Source: a bacterium (lineage in GTDB: Bacteria > Blakebacterota > Blakebacteria > Blakebacterales > Blakebacteraceae). From it: a stretch of 7,470 bases of DNA. The stretch is from NCBI GenBank assembly GCA_025774205.1, contig JALGWK010000078.1, positions 1-7,470 on the forward strand. The letters run 5' to 3'. Every line of letters starts with the position of its first letter. Position 1 is the stretch's first letter. The notes under the pieces are model-generated. The model searched no databases. It had not been told where the DNA came from and was given only the letters and a program-made list of their open reading frames with translations. Of the stretch, positions 1-5,903 are shown piece by piece. Both the position numbers and the translations under genes were made by a program.

Positions 1-77
<77 letters not shown>

Positions 78-88
78 ACGAATCAGCC

Positions 89-116
89 AATATAGAAGGA
101 ATTACGCATATCTCAA
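89..116 (-). promoter_or_regulatory. Sigma70-like promoter for tRNA-Pro
   Basis: In the gap between merR and the tRNA the minus strand reads TTGAGA (111-116), a 16-bp spacer, then TATATT (89-94). Each box differs from consensus at one position. The -10 box lies 11 nt before the tRNA 5' end, so transcription would start at about position 82, leaving only a few leader nucleotides to be trimmed. This gap is also AT-richer than its surroundings. The function is inferred from box quality and position. Confidence 0.72.
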
Positions 117-134
117 GCGTCGAAGTGGGGCAGC

Positions 135-572
135 TTACCCCTTCGCGGTCGACCTGCTTTTCGATTTCGCTCCGGCTCCCCCACCCTTGCCGGCACCTTT
201 CCGGGTGACCTCTCCCGGGAGTTCATCCATCAAATCCAGAATATCACGGACCTCTTCGCGCACGGTGCGCAGCATGTCGAGGGTCTGCATTTCATCAAAG
301 CTCATCTCCATCTGTTCCAGATATGCATCCGAGGCCTGTTTGAGTTGACGGCGGGCTCCCTCGATCGTGAAGCGATCATGGTGGAGCAGTTTCTTGATGA
401 GGAAGATCAGCTTGATATCCTTGTCGCGGTAAGCGCGATTACCGCCGCGGTTCTTGAGCGGACGAAGCCCGGTGAACTCTGTCTCCCAGTACCTGAGGAC
501 ATGCTGCTCCAGACCCGTCATCTCAGCCACTTCCGAGATGCTGTAGTAGACCTTGCTCACTTTATTCATCAT
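135..572 (-). CDS. MerR-family (MlrA-like) transcriptional regulator
   Basis: A predicted DNA-binding regulator of 145 aa. The N-terminal winged helix-turn-helix spans about residues 8-78. Hallmarks are SISEVAEMTG (11-20), the helix VLRYWETEF (25-33) and the wing RGGNRAYRDKD (42-52), followed by FTIEGARRQL (68-77). Residues 80-117 look like a coiled-coil dimerisation helix. The C-terminus is a low-complexity Gly/Lys/Ser tail (about 123-145). No effector-binding domain and no metal-binding cysteines are visible, so this is not a classical metal or drug sensor. It resembles the short MlrA-like MerR proteins. The start ATG overlaps the gpsA stop by one base (TGATG). A second ATG follows directly, and the Shine-Dalgarno sequence is weak, suggesting translational coupling. 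Its targets are unknown; its position at the end of plsY-gpsA makes autoregulation or lipid-gene control only a hypothesis. Confidence 0.9.
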   Translation of the reverse strand: MMNKVSKVYYSISEVAEMTGLEQHVLRYWETEFTGLRPLKNRGGNRAYRDKDIKLIFLIKKLLHHDRFTIEGARRQLKQASDAYLEQMEMSFDEMQTLDMLRTVREEVRDILDLMDELPGEVTRKGAGKGGGAGAKSKSRSTAKG

Positions 573-1585
573 CAGCCCCGGTGATGTTCCAGTTCAGGTT
601 TCAGTTCCCGTGTCATCAGCTCCAGCACAGCTTCGCCCGGATCGCGTCCCTCGAAGAGGACCTCGTACATGGCCCCGGTGATCGGCATTTCGACTCCTGT
701 TTTACCGGCCAGCTCCTTCGCGCTCCTGACCGTATTGACGCCCTCAGCGACCATTACCATCCCTGAGAGCACCTCCTCCAGACTCTCACCCTGTCCGATC
801 CGCTCACCGACGTACCGGTTGCGGGAATGCCGGCTGATGCAGGTCGTGATCAGATCCCCCATGCCGGAAAGCCCCGCGAACGTGAGAGGATCGGCGCCGA
901 GGACCTGACCGAGCCGGCTGATCTCCGCCAGTCCGCGGGTCATCAGGGCCCCCTTGGTGTTGTCCCCGTAACCCAGCCCGTCAAGGACTCCGGCTGCCAC
1001 AGCGATGATATTCTTGAGCGCGCCGGCCAGTTCCACACCAACCTGATCGGGATTGGTGTAGACCCGGAGCGTGCTGGTGCTGAAGATCTCCTGGGTAAGA
1101 GTGGCGGCCTCGGTATCAGGACTGGCGGCCACGACCGTGGTCGGAATCCCCCGGCTGACCTCTTCGGCATGGCTCGGTCCCGAGAGGGTCACGGTCCGGC
1201 CCGAGAACCGGTCGGGCAATATCTCATCGAGTATCTCGCTGACACGCAGGGTAGTTCCCTGTTCTATTCCCTTGGCGGCATTCACGATCAACGGGGTACC
1301 CGTCAGGTGCGGTTCAGCTGAGGTCGCCGTCGATCGGACCGCTACGGTCGGCACCACGAAGAGAATCGCCTCCGCGCTCTCCAGTGCTTCCGAGATGTCA
1401 TCGGTGATGAGGATCGATTCGGCGATGGTGATACCCGGCAGCATCTTCTCGTTCACACGATCCCTGGCAAGCTCCGCGGCCAGTTCGGGGAAGAACTCCC
1501 ACATCCGCACGGAGTACCCCTTCCCCTCCAGCAGGACCGCCAGCGCGGTGCCCCATGACCCCGCTCCCAGGACCGCGATCTTCAT
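572..1585 (-). CDS. gpsA: NAD(P)-dependent glycerol-3-phosphate dehydrogenase
   Basis: A cytosolic enzyme that reduces dihydroxyacetone phosphate to sn-glycerol-3-phosphate, the backbone of membrane phospholipids. The protein is 337 aa, the normal family length. The N-terminal Rossmann fold opens with the dinucleotide motif GAGSWGTA (7-14). Further family blocks are VNAAKGIEQGT (101-111, with the conserved Lys105), LSGPSHAEEV (134-143) and ELAGALKNIIAVAAG (185-199), where Lys191 is the expected catalytic lysine. GMGDLITTCISRHSRN (241-256) lies in the C-terminal helical domain. No key residue is missing. The start ATG overlaps the plsY stop (ATGA) and the upstream Shine-Dalgarno sequence is poor, so translation is probably coupled to plsY. 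Its product is the direct substrate of PlsY, so the two neighbours catalyse consecutive steps. Confidence 0.97.
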   Translation of the reverse strand: MKIAVLGAGSWGTALAVLLEGKGYSVRMWEFFPELAAELARDRVNEKMLPGITIAESILITDDISEALESAEAILFVVPTVAVRSTATSAEPHLTGTPLIVNAAKGIEQGTTLRVSEILDEILPDRFSGRTVTLSGPSHAEEVSRGIPTTVVAASPDTEAATLTQEIFSTSTLRVYTNPDQVGVELAGALKNIIAVAAGVLDGLGYGDNTKGALMTRGLAEISRLGQVLGADPLTFAGLSGMGDLITTCISRHSRNRYVGERIGQGESLEEVLSGMVMVAEGVNTVRSAKELAGKTGVEMPITGAMYEVLFEGRDPGEAVLELMTRELKPELEHHRG

Positions 1586-2250
1586 GACCCGCCGTTGCCG
1601 TTTTCCGGTGCTTTCCGACCGAGACGCGGTTCCTCACCCCGTATGATCCGGCCGATGTTCGACCGGTGGGTGTAGAAGATCAGCAGACAGAGGATGACAC
1701 TGAACAAGAGGATTTCAATGTTGGTGGAACCATCCGGATTCGTTATCCAGACCAGCGACGCCAGCGGCAGGGTGATCGCCGCCGACAGGCTCGCGATGCT
1801 CATGATCCTGGTCGTGAACAGGAGGATGAGCCAGACAACGAGACCCGCTCCCAATGCTGCCGGCGCGATGAAGGCGAGCGCACCGATCGCCGTGGCCATG
1901 CCCTTCCCCCCCTTGAAGCCGGCGAAGATCGTCCAGATGTGCCCGGCCACCGCGGCGCCACCCGCGAGGATTCTCATGAGATCGGCGGAAGGCGGTGCGG
2001 AAATCTGTGACTGAGTCCCGACCTCCAGGCCGCTGATCACCGCCACCGCTACCGCCCCCTTGGCCACGTCCACCAGGCCGACAATGATCGCCGGTCCCAG
2101 CCCCAGAACCCGGTAGACGTTGGTAGCCCCCGCGTTGCCCGATCCGTGCTCCCGGATATCGATCCCGGCTATCACCCTGCCTGCCAGGATCGAGGTGGGG
2201 AGGGATCCGAGCAGGTACGAAAGAGCCAGCACGAGAACGATCGTCGTCAC
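1582..2250 (-). CDS. plsY: Acyl-phosphate:glycerol-3-phosphate acyltransferase PlsY
   Basis: An integral inner-membrane enzyme that transfers an acyl chain from acyl-phosphate to glycerol-3-phosphate, giving lysophosphatidic acid. The protein is 222 aa. The three family motifs are present: GSGNAGATN (36-44), GHIWTIFAGFKGGKG (103-117) and HRSNIGRIIRGEEPRLGRK (195-213). Hydrophobic segments lie at about 2-24, 52-74, 95-111, 122-147, 150-170 and 178-194. The start is GTG: the protein begins immediately at its first membrane helix, as expected, and an AGGA lies 10 nt upstream (2261-2264). The stop overlaps the gpsA start. A good promoter lies about 55 nt upstream. The partner that makes acyl-phosphate (PlsX) is not in this window. 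The loop at 75-92 is polar and slightly long, and the tail at 214-222 is Gly/Asn-rich. Confidence 0.96.
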   Translation of the reverse strand: MTTIVLVLALSYLLGSLPTSILAGRVIAGIDIREHGSGNAGATNVYRVLGLGPAIIVGLVDVAKGAVAVAVISGLEVGTQSQISAPPSADLMRILAGGAAVAGHIWTIFAGFKGGKGMATAIGALAFIAPAALGAGLVVWLILLFTTRIMSIASLSAAITLPLASLVWITNPDGSTNIEILLFSVILCLLIFYTHRSNIGRIIRGEEPRLGRKAPENGNGGS

Positions 2251-2306
2251 AGATTCGCTATCCTATTTGAGATGACATCGGGCGTGATCAGGTGTCTGAT
2301 GGAGCC

Positions 2307-2335
2307 ATCGTAAGCCCCCCCCGATCGGGTGTCAA
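2307..2335 (-). promoter_or_regulatory. Promoter for plsY-gpsA-merR, overlapping the der stop
   Basis: The minus strand reads TTGACA (2330-2335, perfect consensus), a 17-bp spacer, then TACGAT (2307-2312). The -35 box contains the der stop codon (GCT TGA CA). Transcription would start near 2300, leaving a leader of about 50 nt before the plsY GTG. The spacer contains a run of eight G on this strand (2315-2322) and a perfect palindrome CCCGATCGGG (2320-2329), which could be an operator. I see no terminator between der and plsY, so read-through from der is also likely. Box quality and spacing are seen directly; the function is inferred. Confidence 0.68.
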
Positions 2336-3717
2336 GCCTTGGCCCGGAAGGAAATCCTGAGAGGTGTTCCCTCAAAGTTAAATGCTTCTCTGATAGTGCG
2401 TTCCAGATACCTCTTGAAGTTCGGCTTCACCTTTTTCGGATGGTTTACGAAGAAGACGAAGTGGGGCGGGCAGACACCGGTCTGGACCGCGTACGAGATC
2501 CGTACATCGCCCATGGCCGGCGTTATCGATTCGTTCCCTTTCAGGCTCAATTCGATGAATTCATTGAACCGGGAAGTTCTGATCCGGTGGTTCCGGGCGT
2601 CGGCGGCCCGGAGCGCGAGTTCGAGCGTGCGAGACACCCGCTGACCGGTCAGGGCGGAGGTGAAGACGATGGGGACGAATCTGGCGAAGGGCAGCTGGTG
2701 CCGGAGATCGCCTGCGTACTTCTCGGCAGTCCCGGTCTCCTTCTCGATCAGGTCCCATTTGTTCATCACGATGACGGCTCCCTTGCCGCGATCGAGTATC
2801 CGTTCGAGGATCCGGGTATCCTGACTGCCGAGTCCTTCGGGAGTGTCGACGAGCAGCAGCGCCACATCGCAGCGATCGAGACTCTGTAGAGCGCGGAGGG
2901 CGCTGTAATACTCGATATTCTCCTTCACCTTCGTCCGCTTCCTCAGTCCCGCGGTATCGATCAGGACCAGGTCGCGATCCTGCACCCTCACTTCGATATC
3001 AGCGGCGTCCCTGGTGGTGCCCGCCTTCTCGCTCACGATCACGCGTTCACTGCCATAGACGGCGTTCACGAAGGAGGATTTCCCCACGTTCGGTCGGCCG
3101 AGGACCGCGATCTCGATCGGTCGCTGCTCTTCCCCCTCCTCTACCTCCCCGGCTCTGTCCTTCTCCGGCAGGAGACTGTCGTCGTCAGGGAGAACCTCGC
3201 GAAGATGCTCCAGCACGGAATCGAGCAGATCCCCGCTGCCTCGACCCGAGATGGCTGACACCGGCCAGGGCGTGCCGAGCCCCAGCGCGTGGAACTCATG
3301 GATGGAGAGTTCACGATGCTCGTTATCAACCTTGTTGACCGCCAGCACTGCCGGACTGCCCGACCGCCGCAATTCGGCTGCCACTGAACTGTCGAGGTCG
3401 GTCACGCCGGTCTCCACATCCGCCACGAACAGGATGAGAGCCGCTTCATCGATGGCAACCTGGGCCTGGGCCCTGATGGCCTTCTCCATTGGATCTTTCG
3501 AATTGGGGACGAGACCTCCCGTGTCGACCAGGCGGAACCGGACTCCTGTCCACTCTGCATGGGCATAGACCCTGTCGCGGGTCACTCCGGAGACTTCATC
3601 CACAACGGCCTGGCGGCGCCTGATGATACGATTGAAGAGCGTCGACTTCCCCACGTTGGGCCGACCAACGATGGCGACCAGCGGCGGGGTGGTCCTGTTC
3701 CGATCATCACTCTTCAT
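2332..3717 (-). CDS. der: Ribosome biogenesis GTPase Der (EngA)
   Basis: An essential double GTPase that binds the 50S subunit during late assembly. The protein is 461 aa. GTPase domain 1 has G1 GRPNVGKS (18-25), G2 Thr46 in GVTRD, G3 DTGG (65-68), G4 NKVD (128-131) and G5 SAIS (154-157). An acidic linker (about 177-199, rich in D and E) precedes domain 2, which has G1 GRPNVGKS (207-214), G2 TTRD (234-237), G3 DTAG (254-257), G4 NKWD (319-322) and a TSAL G5 block. The C-terminal KH-like domain follows (about 370-461), with the family signature PPHFVFFVNHP. All nucleotide-binding motifs are intact. The start ATG has an excellent Shine-Dalgarno GAGGA (3724-3728, 6-nt spacing) that overlaps the stop of the upstream gene. 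It is separated from that gene by 9 nt, indicating one transcript. Confidence 0.98.
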   Translation of the reverse strand: MKSDDRNRTTPPLVAIVGRPNVGKSTLFNRIIRRRQAVVDEVSGVTRDRVYAHAEWTGVRFRLVDTGGLVPNSKDPMEKAIRAQAQVAIDEAALILFVADVETGVTDLDSSVAAELRRSGSPAVLAVNKVDNEHRELSIHEFHALGLGTPWPVSAISGRGSGDLLDSVLEHLREVLPDDDSLLPEKDRAGEVEEGEEQRPIEIAVLGRPNVGKSSFVNAVYGSERVIVSEKAGTTRDAADIEVRVQDRDLVLIDTAGLRKRTKVKENIEYYSALRALQSLDRCDVALLLVDTPEGLGSQDTRILERILDRGKGAVIVMNKWDLIEKETGTAEKYAGDLRHQLPFARFVPIVFTSALTGQRVSRTLELALRAADARNHRIRTSRFNEFIELSLKGNESITPAMGDVRISYAVQTGVCPPHFVFFVNHPKKVKPNFKRYLERTIREAFNFEGTPLRISFRAKA

Positions 3718-3723
3718 TACTGT

Positions 3724-3728
3724 TCCTC
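3724..3728 (-). promoter_or_regulatory. Ribosome binding site of der, overlapping upstream stop
   Basis: GAGGA lies 6 nt before the der ATG. Its first two bases belong to the TGA stop of the DUF512 gene (3727-3729). Ribosomes finishing the upstream gene therefore end on the der initiation site, which fixes the der start and suggests coupled translation. Confidence 0.75.
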
Positions 3729-5058
3729 ATCGGTCGTTCGGTCCGTCCCCTTCGGCCAGTGCCAACAGGTCACCGACCAGATCGTAGCTCCCCTGCTCCA
3801 CGCGCCCCGACCAGCGGGAGGAGAACTCCTCGAGGCTCACATCATCGAGGAATAATTCCTCATCACTGAGGCAGTTGGGCGGCAGCAGCACCGATTCATC
3901 TTCCAACAGCTCGTGACTCCCGAGCGCACCGGTCAGACAGCGGGATGACAGCAGCCCGCTGGTCGTCACACTGCTGCCGAAAAAGGTGTTCTCCGTCTCC
4001 ACCAGCCGGAATGAAAGCCCCTCGAGTCGGGAGAGTCGGTCACCCAGGTGGCGGTCGAAGAGTTCACGGCCCATGACACCAGTGCAGGCGGTTACCCGCA
4101 GGCACCGTCCGGCGTTGAAACCCGCCTGCCCCAGTCCGGTGACAAGTTCCTCCACTCGCTCCTCGAAACGGGATACGAAGGCGCGGGCCATACCGACACC
4201 GTTCTCCAGCTGGGGAAAATCATCGTACCACGCGAGTTCCGGCAGGGGTACCGCCGAGGCGAGATAGAATTCATCAGCGAGATAGAGGAACCCCTCTTCG
4301 AACCGGTCCCGGTACTCCCGTCGCCACATCTCACCCTGCTCGATGACATCGCGCATCTCCCCTGCCTCGGGCCGCCTCAACGGGGAGAGCCCTTCCCGGT
4401 GATCGGTCAGGCCCACCGGGACCACGGCGACAGAGGCCACGCCAGGGTAGCGGTCGGCCAGGTCGGAGAGTGTTTTTTCCAGGTGATGACCGTCGTTCCA
4501 CTCAGGTACGAGCACGATCTGCGCGTGGATCCGTATGCCTCCCTCGATGAGCTGGTCGAGCCGATCGTTCAGTCCCGCCGCGCGGCGCCCGCGCAGCATG
4601 CGGGACCGCAGTTCGGGGTCGGTCGTGTGGACGGACACGTAGAGGGGGCTCAGTCGCTGGTCGAGAATCCGCTTCAGATCGGATCGGCTCAGGTTGTCGA
4701 GGGTCACGTAGTTCCCATGGAGGAAGGAGAGCCGGTAATCCTCGTCCTTCACCTTCAGGGTGGGACGAACTCCGGGTGGATTCTGGTCGATGAAACAGAA
4801 GACACAGTCATCCCCGCACGTTCGCGGCCCCATCTCCTCGAAGTGGAGACCGAGCCCGGCCGGCACCTCACATGAGACGTCGAAATCGAGTCGTTCCCCT
4901 GTCCGGTCGATCTCCAGGTGGAGATCCACATCGGATGCGTGATAGAGGAAATCGATGATATCGGCGATCGGGTTACCGTTGATGGAGATGAGATCATCAC
5001 CTGGCAGTAGTCCCACTTCCGCGGCCGGACTCTCTTTCCGGATAGAGGTGATCCTCAT
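3727..5058 (-). CDS. PDZ/radical-SAM-like/DUF512 protein next to der
   Basis: A predicted iron-sulfur protein of unresolved function. With the chosen start it has 443 aa. Residues 1-65 form a PDZ-like domain (SPAAEVGLLPGDDLISINGNP, 10-30). CGDDCVFCF (81-89) gives Cys81/85/88 in CX3CX2C spacing, the pattern that binds a radical-SAM [4Fe-4S] cluster. It is followed by the family blocks YRLSFLHGNYVTL (108-120), SVHTTDPELR (142-151), PEWNDG (185-190) and VVPVGLTDHREGL (212-224). The DUF512 portion has FLYLADEFYL (257-266) and YDDFPQLENGVGM (278-290). A later CTGVMGRELF may hold another functional cysteine. I chose ATG 5056-5058 because GGAG (5067-5070) sits 8 nt upstream and the PDZ domain begins there; a TTG at 5101-5103 would add 15 residues but has no ribosome site. 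The protein is soluble, with no signal peptide. In Firmicutes and some other bacteria this family also neighbours der, suggesting a ribosome- or translation-linked role. That is inference. Confidence 0.9.
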   Translation of the reverse strand: MRITSIRKESPAAEVGLLPGDDLISINGNPIADIIDFLYHASDVDLHLEIDRTGERLDFDVSCEVPAGLGLHFEEMGPRTCGDDCVFCFIDQNPPGVRPTLKVKDEDYRLSFLHGNYVTLDNLSRSDLKRILDQRLSPLYVSVHTTDPELRSRMLRGRRAAGLNDRLDQLIEGGIRIHAQIVLVPEWNDGHHLEKTLSDLADRYPGVASVAVVPVGLTDHREGLSPLRRPEAGEMRDVIEQGEMWRREYRDRFEEGFLYLADEFYLASAVPLPELAWYDDFPQLENGVGMARAFVSRFEERVEELVTGLGQAGFNAGRCLRVTACTGVMGRELFDRHLGDRLSRLEGLSFRLVETENTFFGSSVTTSGLLSSRCLTGALGSHELLEDESVLLPPNCLSDEELFLDDVSLEEFSSRWSGRVEQGSYDLVGDLLALAEGDGPNDR

Positions 5059-5115
5059 CCCGCCTTCTCCGATCCAGAACCGTCGTTCAGGTCCCGCGTA
5101 CAAGATATGAGGAAG

Positions 5116-5191
5116 TGGAGCGGCCGACGGGGTTCGAACCCGCGACTTGCAGCTTGGGAAGCTGCCACTCTACCAACTGAGTTACGGCCGC
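5116..5191 (-). tRNA. tRNA-Gly, anticodon CCC
   Basis: The minus strand gives a full cloverleaf with acceptor GCGGCCG (5185-5191) paired with CGGCCGC (5120-5126). Discriminator T (5119), normal for bacterial glycine tRNAs, is followed by an encoded CCA (5116-5118). The anticodon arm is GCAGC / loop TTCCCAA / GCTGC, so the anticodon is CCC, reading GGG. The T arm has GGTTCGAACCC. It lies 57 nt upstream of the DUF512 gene on the same strand. No separate promoter or terminator is visible in between, so it may be the first gene of the operon and be released by tRNA processing. Confidence 0.96.
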
Positions 5192-5205
5192 TTGTCAGAA
5201 ATGAA

Positions 5206-5234
5206 AATATGCCCCGCACCCCGCAATGTGTCAA
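5206..5234 (-). promoter_or_regulatory. Promoter for tRNA-Gly and probably DUF512-der
   Basis: The minus strand has TTGACA (5229-5234), a 17-bp spacer, then CATATT (5206-5211). TATTTT (5204-5209) is an alternative -10 with a 19-bp spacer. Transcription would begin at about 5199, some 8 nt before the tRNA 5' end. It is the only credible promoter seen upstream of the DUF512 and der genes. Confidence 0.65.
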
Positions 5235-5242
5235 CCTTGACA
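5229..5242. repeat. Inverted repeat of two divergent -35 boxes
   Basis: TGTCAA-CC-TTGACA is a perfect 6-bp inverted repeat with a 2-bp centre. Each arm is the consensus -35 hexamer of a promoter, one firing left (tRNA-Gly) and one firing right (secreted-protein gene). Two RNA polymerases could hardly occupy both at once, so the arrangement implies mutual exclusion or a shared regulator. The repeat is seen directly; the consequence is inferred. Confidence 0.7.
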
Positions 5243-5265
5243 GGGGGGACGGGCGACCGGATACT
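5237..5265 (+). promoter_or_regulatory. Promoter for the secreted protein/metalloprotease pair
   Basis: TTGACA (5237-5242, perfect), a 17-bp spacer, then GATACT (5260-5265, 4 of 6 matches including the key A2 and T6). The predicted start at about 5272 leaves a leader of about 30 nt before the ATG at 5303. It serves the first plus-strand gene, and probably the second, since there is no terminator-like hairpin between them. Confidence 0.6.
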
Positions 5266-5302
5266 TGGAACGAACCCTGCTCAATCCCTGTGAGGCTTGA
5301 CA

Positions 5303-5860
5303 ATGAGGTTAACTCTGCTGAAAAGAACGCTCTTTCTGGTTGTCTCCCTGACACTTACGGTTCCGGCTACAGCTCATGCCCAGCGGAACGCGCGGGAGAT
5401 CCTCAGCGATCATTCCTGTGTTCTCCAGGCGGGTGACCTGACCCTCCAGTTCATCTATCTTCACCCCGATTCCCTGGGCATGGAGGTCGCCAAGCTGGTG
5501 CTCCGGACGGATGAGTTCCTCAGGTACCAGCAGGAGCGGGCCCGTCTACAGAACAAGCGGTCGCTCCTCGCCCTGAGGCTGACGCCCTACCGGGACGCAC
5601 GCTTCGATCCCACCCAGATCAGGCTCTCCGAGCGCGAGAACGCCCATCAGGTCGGCTTCATGGACATCGTCGACGTGCAGGGACTCTTCACTGGTACTGT
5701 CAGCCGGGGTGATAACATCTTCGGATTCGTCAAGGTCCCCGAGTTGATCGACTTCAGGTGGACCATCACTTTCAATTACGAAACCTATCGGACCGAGTTC
5801 CTCCTCCCTCTCAGGTGGCGGGAACGGTACTTCGATTTCATCGGAGCCCTCTTCCGGTAG
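5303..5860 (+). CDS. Secreted protein of unknown function
   Basis: I do not recognise the family. The product is 185 aa. It begins with a clear Sec signal peptide: basic MRLTLLKR, then a hydrophobic core (about 9-20), and a likely cleavage site AHA|Q after residue 26, so it should be exported to the periplasm or beyond. The mature part has one cysteine (residue 39), which is not in a lipobox, and no further membrane helix. It alternates charged and aromatic residues, as in LTLQFIYLHPDS and FRWTITFNYETYRTEF, suggesting beta-rich structure. An Arg/Gln-rich stretch (about 74-85) may be helical. The start is ATG 5303, preceded by GAGG (5292-5295, 7-nt spacing); the in-frame TTG at 5297 has no suitable site. 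The metalloprotease follows after 43 nt, so the two are probably cotranscribed; it might be a substrate or accessory protein, but nothing shows this directly. Confidence 0.75.
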   Translation: MRLTLLKRTLFLVVSLTLTVPATAHAQRNAREILSDHSCVLQAGDLTLQFIYLHPDSLGMEVAKLVLRTDEFLRYQQERARLQNKRSLLALRLTPYRDARFDPTQIRLSERENAHQVGFMDIVDVQGLFTGTVSRGDNIFGFVKVPELIDFRWTITFNYETYRTEFLLPLRWRERYFDFIGALFR

Positions 5861-5903
5861 GCAGTATCATCCCGGCCACAGATACAGAGGAAGGAAGAGA
5901 TTG

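Noticed and set aside
2251-2331. Possible rho-independent terminator after der, from the CCCGATCGGG palindrome
   Set aside because: The stem is only 5 bp with no loop and no following T-run. It lies inside a well-spaced promoter, so a promoter spacer or operator is the better reading.
2329-2889. 186-codon open frame antisense to der
   Set aside because: It lies entirely over the conserved second GTPase and KH-like domains of Der; no independent signals.
4048-4875. 275-codon open frame antisense to the DUF512 gene
   Set aside because: The opposite strand carries the conserved CX3CX2C and DUF512 blocks; this frame is a GC-driven shadow.
5056-5103. Longer DUF512 protein starting at TTG 5103
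   Set aside because: No ribosome site lies before the TTG, while the ATG at 5058 has GGAG at good spacing and coincides with the start of the PDZ-like domain.
5297-5302. Third TTGACA, immediately before the secreted-protein ATG
   Set aside because: No -10-like hexamer is found 16-18 bp downstream, and the element sits between the ribosome site and the start codon.
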